This document shows, in pieces, positions 16,958-26,508 of a stretch of 64,000 nucleotides of DNA (position 1 is its first letter; each line of letters begins with the position of its first letter). Source of the stretch: Streptomyces aquilus. Its GTDB lineage: Bacteria; Actinomycetota; Actinomycetes; Streptomycetales; Streptomycetaceae. The translations under genes and the position numbers were made by a program. Location of the stretch: NCBI RefSeq assembly GCF_003955715.1, contig NZ_CP034463.1, positions 8,246,001 to 8,310,000 of the forward strand. The letters are read 5' to 3'. The notes beneath the pieces are model-generated. The model was not told where the DNA came from and ran no database searches. It was given only the letters and a program-made list of their open reading frames with translations.

Positions 16958-17456
16958 CGTACCGCACCTCCGGCACCGCGACCCCGTCCACCTCGAACGG
17001 CTCCTCGGCGCCGTCGGGGTGGAACCCCGCCCGCTCGTAGAAGGCACGGGCGCGGGTGTTGCCCTTGAGGACCCAGAGGTACAGCCGCTGATGACCGGCG
17101 GCCGTGCACCGGCGTACCGACTCCTGGAGCAGCGCGTGGCCGACGCCACCGCCGAACCGCGCTGCGTCGACGTAGATCGCGTACAACTCGGCGTCGGACG
17201 TGCGCTGTTCACCGTCCCGGTACGGGCCGTGCGCGGCCCAGCCCACAAGCTCGCCGTCCTGTTCCGCGACGAGGTTCACCACGCTGCCGTCGGACCGCCG
17301 GAACCGCTCGCGGCGGCGCTCGGCGTCCTCGGTCACGCTGAGCGCGTCCAGGTACGGCTGCGGCATCAGCCCCCGGTACGCGGTCTGCCAGCCCCGGATG
17401 CGGATCTCCGCGACGCGGTCGCAGTCGGCGAGGGTCATCTCTCTGACCTGGATCAC
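16935..17456 (-). CDS. GNAT family N-acetyltransferase
   Basis: Acetyl-CoA-dependent acetyltransferase of 173 aa. The N-terminal MTLADCDRVAEIRIRGWQTAY and the acetyl-CoA loop region FGGGVGHALLQESVRR are typical, and LYLWVLKGNTRARAFYERAGF is the C-terminal GNAT motif. The GTG start at 17456 overlaps the stop of the ridA-like gene as GTGA, so the two are co-translated. The substrate is unknown. Confidence 0.88.
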   Translation of the reverse strand: MIQVREMTLADCDRVAEIRIRGWQTAYRGLMPQPYLDALSVTEDAERRRERFRRSDGSVVNLVAEQDGELVGWAAHGPYRDGEQRTSDAELYAIYVDAARFGGGVGHALLQESVRRCTAAGHQRLYLWVLKGNTRARAFYERAGFHPDGAEEPFEVDGVAVPEVRYVKSLRAG

Positions 17457-17851
17457 CCGGCGGTCACCGCGAAAGCCTCGACCTCCATGAGGAACTCGGG
17501 CCGCACCAGTGCCGCGACCTGGACCGCGGAGGCGGCCGGCAGCCGGTCGTCGGGTATGTGCGCGGCGCGGGCGGCGCGGATCGCGGGCAGGTGCGCCACG
17601 TCCGTGACGAAGTACGTGAGCTTGACGACGTCGTCGAAGGTCGCGCCCGCGGCGGTCAGACAGCGGCGGAGGTTCTCGAAGACCTGGTGGGCCTGCGCCG
17701 CCGGGTCGCCCTCGCCGACGAGCTTGCCGTCCTCGTCCAGGGCGAGCTGGCCGGAGATCGCGACGAACGTGCCGGTGCCCAGCACGACATGGGAGTACTG
17801 CGCGGCGGGGGCGAGCCCGTCGGGGGCGGGAATCCTGGTCAGCTCACTCAT
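17453..17851 (-). CDS. RidA family (YjgF/UK114) protein
   Basis: Small trimeric protein family that typically hydrolyses reactive enamine/imine intermediates. The protein has 132 aa, a normal size. Visible features are FVAISGQLALDEDGK, QVFENLRRCLTAAG and the C-terminal VEAFAV. The conserved active-site Arg of classical RidA appears replaced: the usual CRVEVA/R-x-E region here reads VRPEFLMEVEAFAV. It may therefore belong to another Rid subgroup. The ATG at 17851 is chosen; a start 18 nt upstream is possible. It is first gene of a two-gene unit with the GNAT gene. Confidence 0.85.
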   Translation of the reverse strand: MSELTRIPAPDGLAPAAQYSHVVLGTGTFVAISGQLALDEDGKLVGEGDPAAQAHQVFENLRRCLTAAGATFDDVVKLTYFVTDVAHLPAIRAARAAHIPDDRLPAASAVQVAALVRPEFLMEVEAFAVTAG

Positions 17852-17871
17852 GCGTCCATGGTGGACCATGG

Positions 17872-17902
17872 GTCTGACAACGCCCCCGACGGGCCGTCAG
17901 AC
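17872..17902 (-). terminator. Terminator of the secreted hydrolase gene
   Basis: GTCTGAC and GTCAGAC form outer arms around an inner GCCC/GGGC stem. It lies 8 nt past the hydrolase stop and upstream of the ridA-like gene. Confidence 0.6.
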
Positions 17903-17910
17903 GAGGCCGC

Positions 17911-19482
17911 TCAGCCGCGGAAGCCGAGCATGCCGTGCAGCGTCGAGCCCCTCGACGCCGACGCCGACGAGCTCAGCGGCTTCGGGTCGGGCAGCGCGTC
18001 GCACACCGCGTCGACCTCGCCGCCGCTGCGCGGCACCGTGCCGTCCGTCAGGTACGCCGCCAGGTGCTTGTCCAGGCAGGCGTTCCCGCTCAGCGTGATG
18101 CCGTGGTTCCCGCCGCCCTGCTCGACGACCAGGCTGGAGCCGTGCAGCAGACGGTGGACCATCACGCCGCCCTGGTACGGGGTGGCCGCGTCGTTGGTCG
18201 CCTGGAAGAGCAGCACCGGCGGCAGGTCGCCGTTGGCGATGTCCACCGGCTCCAGCGAGCCGGTCGGCCAGAACGCGCACGGCGCGTTGTACCAGGCGTT
18301 GTTCCAGGCCATGAACGGCGCCTTCTTGTACACCGCCCAGTTGTCGTCGCGCCACTGGCTCCAGTCGCGCGGCCAGTCGGCGTCACGGCACTGCACCGAG
18401 GTGTAGACGCTGTAGCCGTTGTCGCCGGAGGCGTCGACGGCGGCGAAGTTCTCGTACGCCTCGACGAGCGGGTCGGCGTTCTTGTCGTTCACGTAGGCCG
18501 CGAACGCCTCCGCCAGGTAGGGCCAGTAGCCGTTGTAGTAGCCGCCCGGGATGAAGGTGTCCTCGAACTCCGAGGCGCCGACCTTCCCGCCCGCGGGCTT
18601 CTTCGCCAGCTTGGCCCGCACCTTGTACCACTTGGCCTCGATCTTCGCCGGATCGGTGCCGAGCTTGTAGGTGGCGTTGTACTTGGCGACCCAGGCCATG
18701 AACGCGAGATGGCGGTCGTTGAAGGCGTAGTCCTGGCCGAGGTTGTCGTCGTACCAGACACCGGTCGGGTCGACGATCGAGTCCAGGACCAGGCGCCGTA
18801 CACGCTCCGGGAAGAGCTTGGCGTAGACCGCGCCCAGATAGGTGCCGTACGAGTAACCGAAGTAATTGATCTTCTTCGCGCCCAGGGCGGCACGGATCGA
18901 GTCCATGTCCCGCACGGTCTGGACCGTGTTGATGTACGGCAGCAGGTCGGCGTACTTCTTGCCGCACGCGGCCGCGAAGGACGTGGCCCGCTGGAGATTG
19001 GCCTTCTCGATCGCGGGTGTGCTCGGCACGGAGTCGGGGCGGACGGGGTTGAAGTGGCCGGGCTTGCAGTCGAGCGCCGGCTTGCTCTTGCCCACCCCGC
19101 GCGGGTCGAAGCCGATGACGTCGTACTGGGCCGCGACCGCCTTGGGCAGCGAACCGGCCACGAAGCCGGCCAGCGTCAGACCGCTGCCGCCGGGACCGCC
19201 GGGGTTGACCAGCAGCGGGCCCTGGGACTTCTTCGCGGTGTGCGGGACACGGGACAGCGCGAGCGTGATCTGCCGCCCGTGCGGTTGGTCGTGGTCGAGT
19301 GGGACCTTGAGGGACGCGCACTGGAGCGTCGGGTAGTTCGTGGTGCCGCAGCTCTTCCAGGTGAGCTTCGCGGCCGGAGCGGTGTCCGCGGTGCGCGGAG
19401 TGCTCGCGTCGGCGGGCAGGGCGGTGAAGCTCCCGGCCATGACGACGGCGGCGCCGCACAGCACGGCTGCGCGTTTTCTCAT
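17911..19482 (-). CDS. Secreted alpha/beta hydrolase (tripeptidyl aminopeptidase type)
   Basis: Exported serine hydrolase of 523 aa, like the Streptomyces SlpD/Tap peptidases. A signal peptide (MRKRAAVLCGAAVVMAG...) ends near ADAS at about residue 27. Oxyanion motif GGPGGSG, nucleophile GYSYGTYLG, acid in FQATNDAATPY and His in GGGNHGITL form the triad. The C-terminal part is the TAP-like lid and hydrolase C domain. The ATG at 19482 has GGGAGG five nt upstream. It is transcribed alone. Two 10-bp palindromes lie 79-111 nt upstream. The likely role is trimming N-terminal di- or tripeptides from extracellular peptides. Confidence 0.9.
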   Translation of the reverse strand: MRKRAAVLCGAAVVMAGSFTALPADASTPRTADTAPAAKLTWKSCGTTNYPTLQCASLKVPLDHDQPHGRQITLALSRVPHTAKKSQGPLLVNPGGPGGSGLTLAGFVAGSLPKAVAAQYDVIGFDPRGVGKSKPALDCKPGHFNPVRPDSVPSTPAIEKANLQRATSFAAACGKKYADLLPYINTVQTVRDMDSIRAALGAKKINYFGYSYGTYLGAVYAKLFPERVRRLVLDSIVDPTGVWYDDNLGQDYAFNDRHLAFMAWVAKYNATYKLGTDPAKIEAKWYKVRAKLAKKPAGGKVGASEFEDTFIPGGYYNGYWPYLAEAFAAYVNDKNADPLVEAYENFAAVDASGDNGYSVYTSVQCRDADWPRDWSQWRDDNWAVYKKAPFMAWNNAWYNAPCAFWPTGSLEPVDIANGDLPPVLLFQATNDAATPYQGGVMVHRLLHGSSLVVEQGGGNHGITLSGNACLDKHLAAYLTDGTVPRSGGEVDAVCDALPDPKPLSSSASASRGSTLHGMLGFRG

Positions 19483-19560
19483 GGAGTCCTCCCAGGACGG
19501 AGGTTTCGGACCGCGGGTTTCACGGTCCTCGCCGCATCGTCCCGGAAAGCGCGCCCGGAA

Positions 19561-19593
19561 GAACGCGTTCTGGTGAGACTTGACCCAATTGGG
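19561..19593. promoter_or_regulatory. Two 10-bp palindromes upstream of the secreted hydrolase
   Basis: GAACGCGTTC (19561-19570) and CCCAATTGGG (19584-19593) are perfect palindromes, 13 nt apart, in the 134-bp gap upstream of the hydrolase. The first differs from a LexA box because its centre is 2, not 4, nt. These are possible operator sites with unknown regulator. Confidence 0.35.
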
Positions 19594-19616
19594 CCGCCAG
19601 ATGCGCTCGAACGCTC

Positions 19617-20660
19617 TCAGAGCAGCGTGAGTTGGGTTCCCCCCGGCAAGTCGGGCGCGACCGCCTCGGGTTCCGGCTCCGGTAGCCGGCGCGGCATGCC
19701 GGGGTCGGCGGGGCCGATGCCGTACTCCCTGGCCAGCTCGTGGACCTGACGGGTGATCCGGCGCTGGTACCACTTGGGCGCGTAGGAGCCGTCGGCGTAC
19801 AGGCGCTCGTAGCGGCGCACCAGGTACGGGTGGTGCCGGTCCAGCCAGGACATGAACCACTCGCGTGCGCCGGGGCGCAGATGCAGCACCAGCGGGGTGA
19901 CGGAGGTCGCCCCGGCCGCCGCGATCGCCCGCACGGTGGCGCGGAGTTGGGCCGGTTCGTCGCTCAGGAACGGGATCACCGGCGCCATCAGGACGCCACA
20001 GCCGATGCCGTGCTCGGACAGGGTGCGGACGACGTCCAGGCGGCGCTCGGGCGCGGGCGTGCCCGGCTCCACGGTCCGCCACAGGTCGGGGTCGGTGAAG
20101 CCGACCGAGACGGAGATGCCGACGTCCGTCACCTCGTGCGCCCGCTTGAGCAGGTCGAGGTCGCGCAGGATCAGCGTGCCCTTGGTCAGGATCGAGAACG
20201 GGTTCGCGTGGTCGGTGAGGGCGCCGATGATGCCCGGCATCAGGCGGTAGCGGCCCTCCGCGCGCTGGTAGCAGTCGACGTTCGTGCCCATCGCTATGTG
20301 CTCGCCCTGCCAGCGGCGTGAGCCGAGCTGGTGGCGCAGCAGCTCCGGGGCGTTCGTCTTGACCACGATCTGCGAGTCGAAGCCGAGGCCGGTGTCGAGG
20401 TCCAGATAGCTGTGCGTCTTGCGCGCGAAGCAGTACACGCACGCGTGCGAACAGCCCCGATAGGGGTTGACCGTCCACTGGAAGGACATCCGGGAGACCG
20501 CGGGCACCCGGTTGATGATCGACCGGGCCCGGATCTCGTGAAAGGTGATGCCGGCGAATTCGGGCGTGTCGAACGTCCGGCTGGTCACCGCGTCGGCGCC
20601 GAACAGGGCGGCGTCCGCCCTGCCGTGTTCGGCGGACTGTGTGAGGTTCTCCCAGCGCAT
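19617..20660 (-). CDS. Radical SAM protein, Rv2578c/SplB-like
   Basis: Protein of 347 aa with the radical SAM cluster motif C-x3-C-x2-C in NPYRGCSHACVYCFARKTH. This is the family containing spore-photoproduct-lyase-like proteins and mycobacterial Rv2578c; no precise reaction is established for this member. The radical SAM core follows (VVKTNAPELL, MGTNVDCYQRAEG, VSVGFTDPDLWR). The ATG at 20660 has GAGGAGG 4-10 nt upstream. A LexA-type box and TATTCT -10 lie just upstream, which points to DNA-damage induction. A DNA-repair or nucleic-acid function is inferred, not shown. Confidence 0.87.
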   Translation of the reverse strand: MRWENLTQSAEHGRADAALFGADAVTSRTFDTPEFAGITFHEIRARSIINRVPAVSRMSFQWTVNPYRGCSHACVYCFARKTHSYLDLDTGLGFDSQIVVKTNAPELLRHQLGSRRWQGEHIAMGTNVDCYQRAEGRYRLMPGIIGALTDHANPFSILTKGTLILRDLDLLKRAHEVTDVGISVSVGFTDPDLWRTVEPGTPAPERRLDVVRTLSEHGIGCGVLMAPVIPFLSDEPAQLRATVRAIAAAGATSVTPLVLHLRPGAREWFMSWLDRHHPYLVRRYERLYADGSYAPKWYQRRITRQVHELAREYGIGPADPGMPRRLPEPEPEAVAPDLPGGTQLTLL

Positions 20661-20686
20661 GAGGCCTCCTCGGTAGCACTGAGCAG

Positions 20687-20704
20687 AGAATAGAACACAT
20701 GTTC
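20687..20704 (-). promoter_or_regulatory. LexA-type SOS box over the radical SAM promoter
   Basis: GAAC-ACAT-GTTC (20693-20704) fits the Gram-positive/actinobacterial LexA core GAAC-N4-GTTC. On the minus strand it is followed immediately by TATTCT (20687-20692), a strong -10, about 26 nt upstream of the radical SAM ATG. The -35 is weak, as is common at repressed promoters. Confidence 0.75.
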
Positions 20705-20831
20705 CCTTGATCGTGCGACTGTCTTTCCCGGGGGCGCTCCCGCGTGTCGCGCGCGGCCCCGATTTGGGCGCCCGGGGACCGGGGTGGTTGGCTTGGCCCC
20801 ACCCCCGAAATCCAGGTCCTGGAGGATTCCA

Positions 20832-21275
20832 ATGGCGCAGGTCGAGGCCACCACCGAGCGGGTCGTCGCCGCCGACGCGGAGAAGGTGTTCGACGCCCTC
20901 GCCGACTACAGCGGCACGCGGCAGAAGCTGCTGCCCGAGCACTTCAGCGAGTACGAGGTGCGCGAGGGCGGCGACGGCGAGGGCACCCTCGTCCACTGGA
21001 AGCTCCAGGCCACCAGCAAGCGTGTGCGCGACTGCCTCCTGGAGGTCAGCGAGCCCACCGACGGCGAGCTCGTCGAGAAGGACCGCAACTCCTCCATGGT
21101 CACCACCTGGCGGGTCACCCCGGCCGGTGAGGGCAAGTCCCGCGTCGTCGTGAGCACCGTCTGGAACGGCGCCGGCGGCATCGGCGGCTTCTTCGAGAAG
21201 ACCTTCGCCCCCAAGGGCCTCGGCCGGATCTACGACGCGCTGCTCGCCAACCTCGCGACCGAGGTCGAGAAGTAA
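20832..21275 (+). CDS. SRPBCC (START-like) family protein
   Basis: Helix-grip-fold protein of 147 aa. The start (VEATTERVVAADAEKVFDALADYSG) and the C-terminal helix (GLGRIYDALLANLATEVEK) are typical of the polyketide-cyclase/CoxG-like group, which binds hydrophobic ligands. No catalytic residues can be assigned. The ATG at 20832 follows GGAGGATTCCA. It is monocistronic, divergent from the radical SAM gene and ended by a hairpin. Ligand and role are unknown. Confidence 0.85.
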   Translation: MAQVEATTERVVAADAEKVFDALADYSGTRQKLLPEHFSEYEVREGGDGEGTLVHWKLQATSKRVRDCLLEVSEPTDGELVEKDRNSSMVTTWRVTPAGEGKSRVVVSTVWNGAGGIGGFFEKTFAPKGLGRIYDALLANLATEVEK

Positions 21276-21281
21276 GTCCCT

Positions 21282-21310
21282 GGTGAACGGGGGGCGTTGC
21301 TCCCCTCACC
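21282..21310 (+). terminator. Terminator after the SRPBCC gene
   Basis: GGTGA and GGGG pair with CCCC and TCACC around a short loop, 7 nt past the SRPBCC stop. Confidence 0.55.
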
Positions 21311-21420
21311 GGATCGAGTGGATCTCCGTCCGCCGCGCCGGTCTGCCGTAACTCGTCGCGCTTGCTCGCAGTTGTCGCATTAAGCGGGAATTGTGAGGGC
21401 GCGGCGAGGGGAGAGGACAC

Positions 21421-23823
21421 GTGGGCGGGACCACTCTGGTGCAGGAGGACCTCCGGGGCGAACCGGCCCCGGACACCCCAGGGCTCGCCGTCCCCGCACC
21501 CGCCGGGAGCGTCGAACTCGGCCCGCGCCGGGTGCGGTTGGTCTTCGTCGGGCTGATGCTCGCGCTGCTGCTGGCCGCGCTGGAGCAGATGATCGTCGCC
21601 ACCGCGCTCCCCAGGATCGTCGGCGAGCTGCACGGCCTGGACAAGATGTCCTGGGCGATCACCGCCTACCTCCTCACCGCCACCATCGGCCTGCCGGTCT
21701 ACGGCAAGCTGGGCGACCTCCTCGGCCGCAAGGGCGTCTTCCAGTTCGCGATCGTCGTCTTCGTCATCGGCTCCGCCCTCGCCGGACGGGCCCAGACGAT
21801 GGACCAGTTGATCGCCTTCCGCGCGGTGCAGGGCATCGGCGCGGGCGGCCTCATGATCGGCGTGCAGGCGATCATCGCCGACATCGTGCCGCCCCGGGAG
21901 CGCGGCCGGTTCATGGGCCTCATCGGCGCCGCGTTCGGCCTCGCCTCCGTCGCCGGACCCCTGTTGGGCGGCTACTTCACGGACCACCTCTCCTGGCGGT
22001 GGTGCTTCTACATCAACATCCCCTTCGGCCTGGTCACCCTCGCCGTCGTCACCGTCGTCCTCAAACTGCCCAAGCCGCGCACCAGGGCCCGCCTCGACAT
22101 CCTGGGCGTGCTGCTGCTCGCCGCCGCCTCCACCTGCCTGGTGCTGCTGACCAGTTGGGGCGGCACCGAGTACGCCTGGGGCTCCCGGGTGATCCTCGGG
22201 CTCGGCGCGGGCGCGGCGGCGGCCACCGTCCTCTTCCTCGTCGCCGAGCACTTCGCGGCCGAACCCCTCATCCCGCTGCGGCTGTTCAGGGACTCGGTCT
22301 TCAACATCACCGGTCTGGTGGGCCTGGTGGTCGGCGTCGCGCTCTTCGGGGCCGCCAGCTATCTGCCCACCTTCCTGCAGATGGTCGACGGGGCCAGCGC
22401 CACCGAGTCGGGGCTGCTGATGCTGCCCATGATGGGCGGCATCGTCGGCGCCTCGATCATCGCCGGACAGCTCATCAGCCACACCGGCCGCTACAAGCTC
22501 TGGCCCGTCCTCGGCGGCGCGCTCTCCGTCCTCGGCATGTGGCTGCTGTCCCGGCTGGAGGTCGACACGCCCCGGCTGCACTACAGCCTCTGGATGGCCG
22601 TCCTCGGCGCCGGTATCGGCATGGTGATGCCGGTCCTCATCCTCGCCGTGCAGAACTCGGTCCGCCCCGCCGACCTCGGCACGGCGACGAGCGCCAACAA
22701 CTACTTCCGCCAGATCGGCGGTTCGGTCGGCGCGGCGATCTTCGGCACGCTCTTCGCCGACCGGCTCGCCGACGCCCTCGCGAAGCGCCTGCCCCCGACC
22801 GCGGGGCTGCCCGACGCCGAGTCCATCACTCCGCAGCTCGTCCACGCGCTGCCCCCGCGGCTGCGCGACGCCTACATCCAGGCGTACGCCGACGCCATGC
22901 CGCGGATCTTCCTCTACCTCGTGCCGGTCCTCGTCCTCGGACTGCTCATCGCCTTCTTCCTCAAGGAGAAACCCCTCGTGACCAGCGCAGCGTCCCACAA
23001 CGCCGCCGAAACCGAGCCCGCGCCCCTGAACACGCCGATCCCGCAAGCCCGTTCGCCGTACACCGCCGGCATCCCGGTGTGCGGCACCGTGCAGCACCCG
23101 GACGGGACCGTCGTCCCGCGCGCGGCGCTCACGCTGATCGACGTCGCCGGGCAGCAGATCGGCCGGGGCGCGAGCGGCGAGGACGGACGGTACGCGCTGT
23201 CGACGCCGGGACGGGGGGCGTACGTCCTGATCGCGGCGGCGGGCGGGCACCAGCCGCAGGCCGTCTCCGTGACCGTCGGCGAGCGGCCCGTCGAACTCGA
23301 CGTCGTCCTCGGCGGCGCCGGGCGCCTGGCCGGGAGCGTGGTGACCGCGGACGGCGCCATCGTGCGGGACGCCACCGTCACCCTGACCAACGTGCATGGC
23401 GAGGTCGTCGCCACCACCCGCAGCGGGCGCGAGGGCGGCTATGTCATCACCGAACTCGTGGCGGGGGAGTACACCCTCGCCGCCAGCGCCCCCGCCTTCC
23501 GCCCGGCCGCGCTCCCCGTCACCGTCCAGGCCGCCCGGGAGACCCGCCAGGACATCGAGCTCGCCGGCGGCGCCGTGCTGCGCGGCACGGTACGGGCGAG
23601 CGGCGGCCGTCCCGTCGAGGACGCGCGCGTGACGCTGCTGGACGCGGCGGGCAACGTCGTGGACACGCTCACCACCGGCGCGGACGGAACGTTCCGGTTC
23701 GTCGACCTGTCCTCCGGCGAGTACACGGTCATCGCCGCGGGCTACCCGCCGATCGCCACCGTCCTCCAGGTCGCGGGCGGCGGCCGCACCGAGCGGGACC
23801 TCCAGCTCGGGCACGAGGACTGA
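21421..23823 (+). CDS. MFS drug exporter (DHA2, 14 TM) fused to carboxypeptidase-like beta domains
   Basis: Membrane protein of 800 aa. Residues about 35-520 are a 14-helix drug:H+ antiporter: [30 protein letters not shown] and [14 protein letters not shown] are the DHA2 motifs. From about residue 545 there are three consecutive carboxypeptidase regulatory-like/Cna-B beta-sandwich domains, each with a core such as [34 protein letters not shown] and [21 protein letters not shown]. The GTG at 21421 follows GGGGAGAGG. It could export a drug or metabolite with the beta domains gating or anchoring it; their role is unknown. No regulator gene is adjacent. Confidence 0.9.
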   Translation: MGGTTLVQEDLRGEPAPDTPGLAVPAPAGSVELGPRRVRLVFVGLMLALLLAALEQMIVATALPRIVGELHGLDKMSWAITAYLLTATIGLPVYGKLGDLLGRKGVFQFAIVVFVIGSALAGRAQTMDQLIAFRAVQGIGAGGLMIGVQAIIADIVPPRERGRFMGLIGAAFGLASVAGPLLGGYFTDHLSWRWCFYINIPFGLVTLAVVTVVLKLPKPRTRARLDILGVLLLAAASTCLVLLTSWGGTEYAWGSRVILGLGAGAAAATVLFLVAEHFAAEPLIPLRLFRDSVFNITGLVGLVVGVALFGAASYLPTFLQMVDGASATESGLLMLPMMGGIVGASIIAGQLISHTGRYKLWPVLGGALSVLGMWLLSRLEVDTPRLHYSLWMAVLGAGIGMVMPVLILAVQNSVRPADLGTATSANNYFRQIGGSVGAAIFGTLFADRLADALAKRLPPTAGLPDAESITPQLVHALPPRLRDAYIQAYADAMPRIFLYLVPVLVLGLLIAFFLKEKPLVTSAASHNAAETEPAPLNTPIPQARSPYTAGIPVCGTVQHPDGTVVPRAALTLIDVAGQQIGRGASGEDGRYALSTPGRGAYVLIAAAGGHQPQAVSVTVGERPVELDVVLGGAGRLAGSVVTADGAIVRDATVTLTNVHGEVVATTRSGREGGYVITELVAGEYTLAASAPAFRPAALPVTVQAARETRQDIELAGGAVLRGTVRASGGRPVEDARVTLLDAAGNVVDTLTTGADGTFRFVDLSSGEYTVIAAGYPPIATVLQVAGGGRTERDLQLGHED

Positions 23824-24033
23824 GCAAGCCGGATACGGCGGCGGAAAACCCGTCAGTAACCCCACGGTGCCCCCAACCGGCCGTTTCCGTCCGGCCGGGG
23901 CGCACGCGGGGCGCGTGGCGTGCGATCCGGCGGGGTCAATTCCCGCATTGCCGCACATCACCACCGGCCGCGGCCGTACGGTGGAACGGTCGGCACAGAT
24001 CTTTGCGGAGCCGTGGGAGAGAGGGCCTGGGCC

Positions 24034-26508
24034 ATGGACCGTGGCAGTGCGAGGGACACACCTCCCAGCCGCGGCGCTGAGAGCGGAGCGGCGGACAGTG
24101 CCGCGGTCGGACGCATCCCGCTGGCCGTGGTCGTGGTGGACCGCGCCGGACTCGTGTCCCACTGGAGCCGGGGCGCGCGCCGCCTGTTCGGCGCCGCCAA
24201 GGAGGAGGCGATCGGGCGCGCCGCGGTCGATCTGCTGCCCGTCTCCGGAGCGCTGCCCGACGAGGAAGACACCGTGGCCTACGGGGTGTATGACGGCTAC
24301 GACGGCCTCGGACCCGACCTGGAGTCCTCCCTCGGCGGCAGGCTCGCCTACCCGGCCGCGGGCCGCGCCCGGCTCACGGTCGCCGAGGGCGGCGACCGGC
24401 TGGACGTGCTCTGGTGGGCCTACCCTCTGATCGGCCCCGGCGACGAGCGGCTGCTGGTGCTGGCCGCCGACGCGGACGCCCTCAAGGCCGACGCCCCCGA
24501 CGACGAGATCGCCGTCGAGCGCATCGCCCCGGCCTTCGCGCTGCACACCGACTTCCCCGGCGCCGAGGAGCTGGCCCGCAGGCTCCCCGAGATCCTGCCC
24601 AGCATGAGCGTCGGGGAAGGCGCCCGGATCGTCTCCCAGATACTGGAACTGGGCTATCCCGTCCTGGAGTTCAGCCAGAACGACCGGGTGCCGGTGACCC
24701 CCGACTGGGGTGTCCCGCGCCGCGCCGAGCGCAGGGCACGCCGGGAGCGGGCCGCGCGCGCCGCGGCCGACGGTCTGCCGCTGCCGCGGGACATCGCGGA
24801 GCAGGACGGCGAGGACGCCGAGGACCTCGAGTACGCCGCCGTACGCGAGCGTCTGGAGTTCCTCAACGAGGTCAGCGGCCGCATCGGCACCTCCCTCGAC
24901 CTGTCCAAGACCATCATCGAGGTCAGCCGCGCCGTCGTCCCCCGCTTCACCGACGTCGCCGGCACGTATCTGCGCGAACAGGTCGTCGCCGGCGAGGGGT
25001 TCCCCGAAGGCGTGCCGGACACCACCACCATGTGGCACCGGGTCGCCGTCGAGCACACCGACGAACCCGGCCGCTGGGACGACGTGGTGCCGGTCGGCGA
25101 GGCCATGCCGTTCCCCGCGCACACGCCGTTCTTCCAGTGCATGACCACCGGCGAACCCGTCCTCGTGCCCCGCATCAGCGAGGAGATGGGCCACGCCATC
25201 GCCGCGCAGTTCGAGAAGCGCGACATCCGGCCCCTGATCACGCACCGCTCGATGCTGGTCGTACCGCTCAAGGCCCGCAATGTGGTCCTCGGCTTCATGA
25301 TCCTGCTGCGGCACCCGGAGCGCGTCGAGTTCAACGACATGGACCGGGTCACCGGCGCCGAACTCGCCGCCCGCGCGGGCCTGGTGCTGGACAACGCGCG
25401 CATGTACACCTACCAGGAGAGCGTCGCCGAGACCCTCCAGGACAGCATGCTGCCGCACATCCCGCCGCGCATGGCGGGCTGCGACATCGCCACCCGCTAT
25501 CTGCCGGGCACCCTGCTCGGCCGCGTCGGCGGCGACTGGTTCGACTCCGTGAAGCTGCCGGGCGCCCGCACCGCCCTCGTCGTCGGTGACGTCATGGGAC
25601 ACGGCCTCAACTCGGCCGCGATGATGGGCCAGTTGCGTACGGCCGTGCAGACCATGGCCGCCATGGACCTGCCGCCGGCCCAGCTGCTGCGCAACCTCGA
25701 CGACCTCGCCCAGCGCCTCGGCGACACGTACCTCGCGACCTGTCTGTACGCCGTGTACGACCCGATCGCCAGTGAGGTGCACATCGCCAACGCGGGCCAC
25801 ATCCCGCCGGTGATCGTGCACGCGGCGGACGGCCGCAGCGAGTTGCTCGACCTGCCGACGGGCGCGCCCATCGGCGTCGGCGGGGTGCCGTTCGAGGCGG
25901 TACGCGTGCGCGTGCAGCCCGGCGACCGGCTCGTGATGTGCACCGACGGACTGGTCGAGGTGCGCGGCGAGGACATCGGCGTGGGACTGGCCACGCTGTG
26001 CGAGTCCGCCGCCCACCCGGCCGCCTCCATGGACGACGCCTGCGACACCATCATCCGCGCCCTCAACACCTGCGGCGGACGCAAGGACGACGTCGCCCTG
26101 CTGATGGCCCGGCTGAACGGCATCGCACCGGACGACGTCGCCGAGTGGCGGCTCGCCGTCGACCCGATCGAGGTCGGCCGGGCCCGCGCCACCGTCCGGG
26201 AACAGCTGCACGAATGGGGGCTCGGACGGCTGGCCGACACCACCGAGCTCATGGTCAGCGAGCTCGTCACCAACGCCGTACGGCACTCCCACAGCCGCCC
26301 CGTCGAGCTGCGGCTCGTGCGGGGCGAGACGCTGCTGTGCGAGGTGGACGACGACGACCACGAGCTGCCCACGCTGCGCAACGCCGGTGCCGATGACGAG
26401 TTCGGGCGCGGTCTGCGCGTCGTCAGCACGCTGGCGCGGGAGTGGGGCGCGAGCCGGACGAACGCCGGCAAGACCGTCTGGTTCGAACAGACGCTGCCGC
26501 GACGCTGA
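24034..26508 (+). CDS. PAS-GAF-PP2C phosphatase (SpoIIE/RsbU type) with C-terminal RsbW-like ATPase
   Basis: Cytoplasmic signalling protein of 824 aa. Domains in order: PAS-like sensor (about 25-150), a charged linker, GAF (about 285-455), PP2C phosphatase (about 470-680) and a histidine-kinase-type ATPase domain (about 700-824). PP2C metal motifs are intact: GGDWFDSV, VVGDVMGHG, NAGHIPP and CTDGLVEVR. The ATPase has the N-box ELVTNAVRHS and the glycine-rich loop EFGRGLRVVS. Such proteins dephosphorylate anti-sigma-factor antagonists and may also phosphorylate them. No antagonist or sigma gene is adjacent, so the target is unknown. The ATG at 24034 is chosen by the GAGAGAGGG upstream and the start of homology. 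Confidence 0.9.
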   Translation: MDRGSARDTPPSRGAESGAADSAAVGRIPLAVVVVDRAGLVSHWSRGARRLFGAAKEEAIGRAAVDLLPVSGALPDEEDTVAYGVYDGYDGLGPDLESSLGGRLAYPAAGRARLTVAEGGDRLDVLWWAYPLIGPGDERLLVLAADADALKADAPDDEIAVERIAPAFALHTDFPGAEELARRLPEILPSMSVGEGARIVSQILELGYPVLEFSQNDRVPVTPDWGVPRRAERRARRERAARAAADGLPLPRDIAEQDGEDAEDLEYAAVRERLEFLNEVSGRIGTSLDLSKTIIEVSRAVVPRFTDVAGTYLREQVVAGEGFPEGVPDTTTMWHRVAVEHTDEPGRWDDVVPVGEAMPFPAHTPFFQCMTTGEPVLVPRISEEMGHAIAAQFEKRDIRPLITHRSMLVVPLKARNVVLGFMILLRHPERVEFNDMDRVTGAELAARAGLVLDNARMYTYQESVAETLQDSMLPHIPPRMAGCDIATRYLPGTLLGRVGGDWFDSVKLPGARTALVVGDVMGHGLNSAAMMGQLRTAVQTMAAMDLPPAQLLRNLDDLAQRLGDTYLATCLYAVYDPIASEVHIANAGHIPPVIVHAADGRSELLDLPTGAPIGVGGVPFEAVRVRVQPGDRLVMCTDGLVEVRGEDIGVGLATLCESAAHPAASMDDACDTIIRALNTCGGRKDDVALLMARLNGIAPDDVAEWRLAVDPIEVGRARATVREQLHEWGLGRLADTTELMVSELVTNAVRHSHSRPVELRLVRGETLLCEVDDDDHELPTLRNAGADDEFGRGLRVVSTLAREWGASRTNAGKTVWFEQTLPRR

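Noticed and set aside
19561..19570. GAACGCGTTC as a LexA box
   Set aside because: LexA boxes of this group need GAAC-N4-GTTC; here the centre is only 2 nt.
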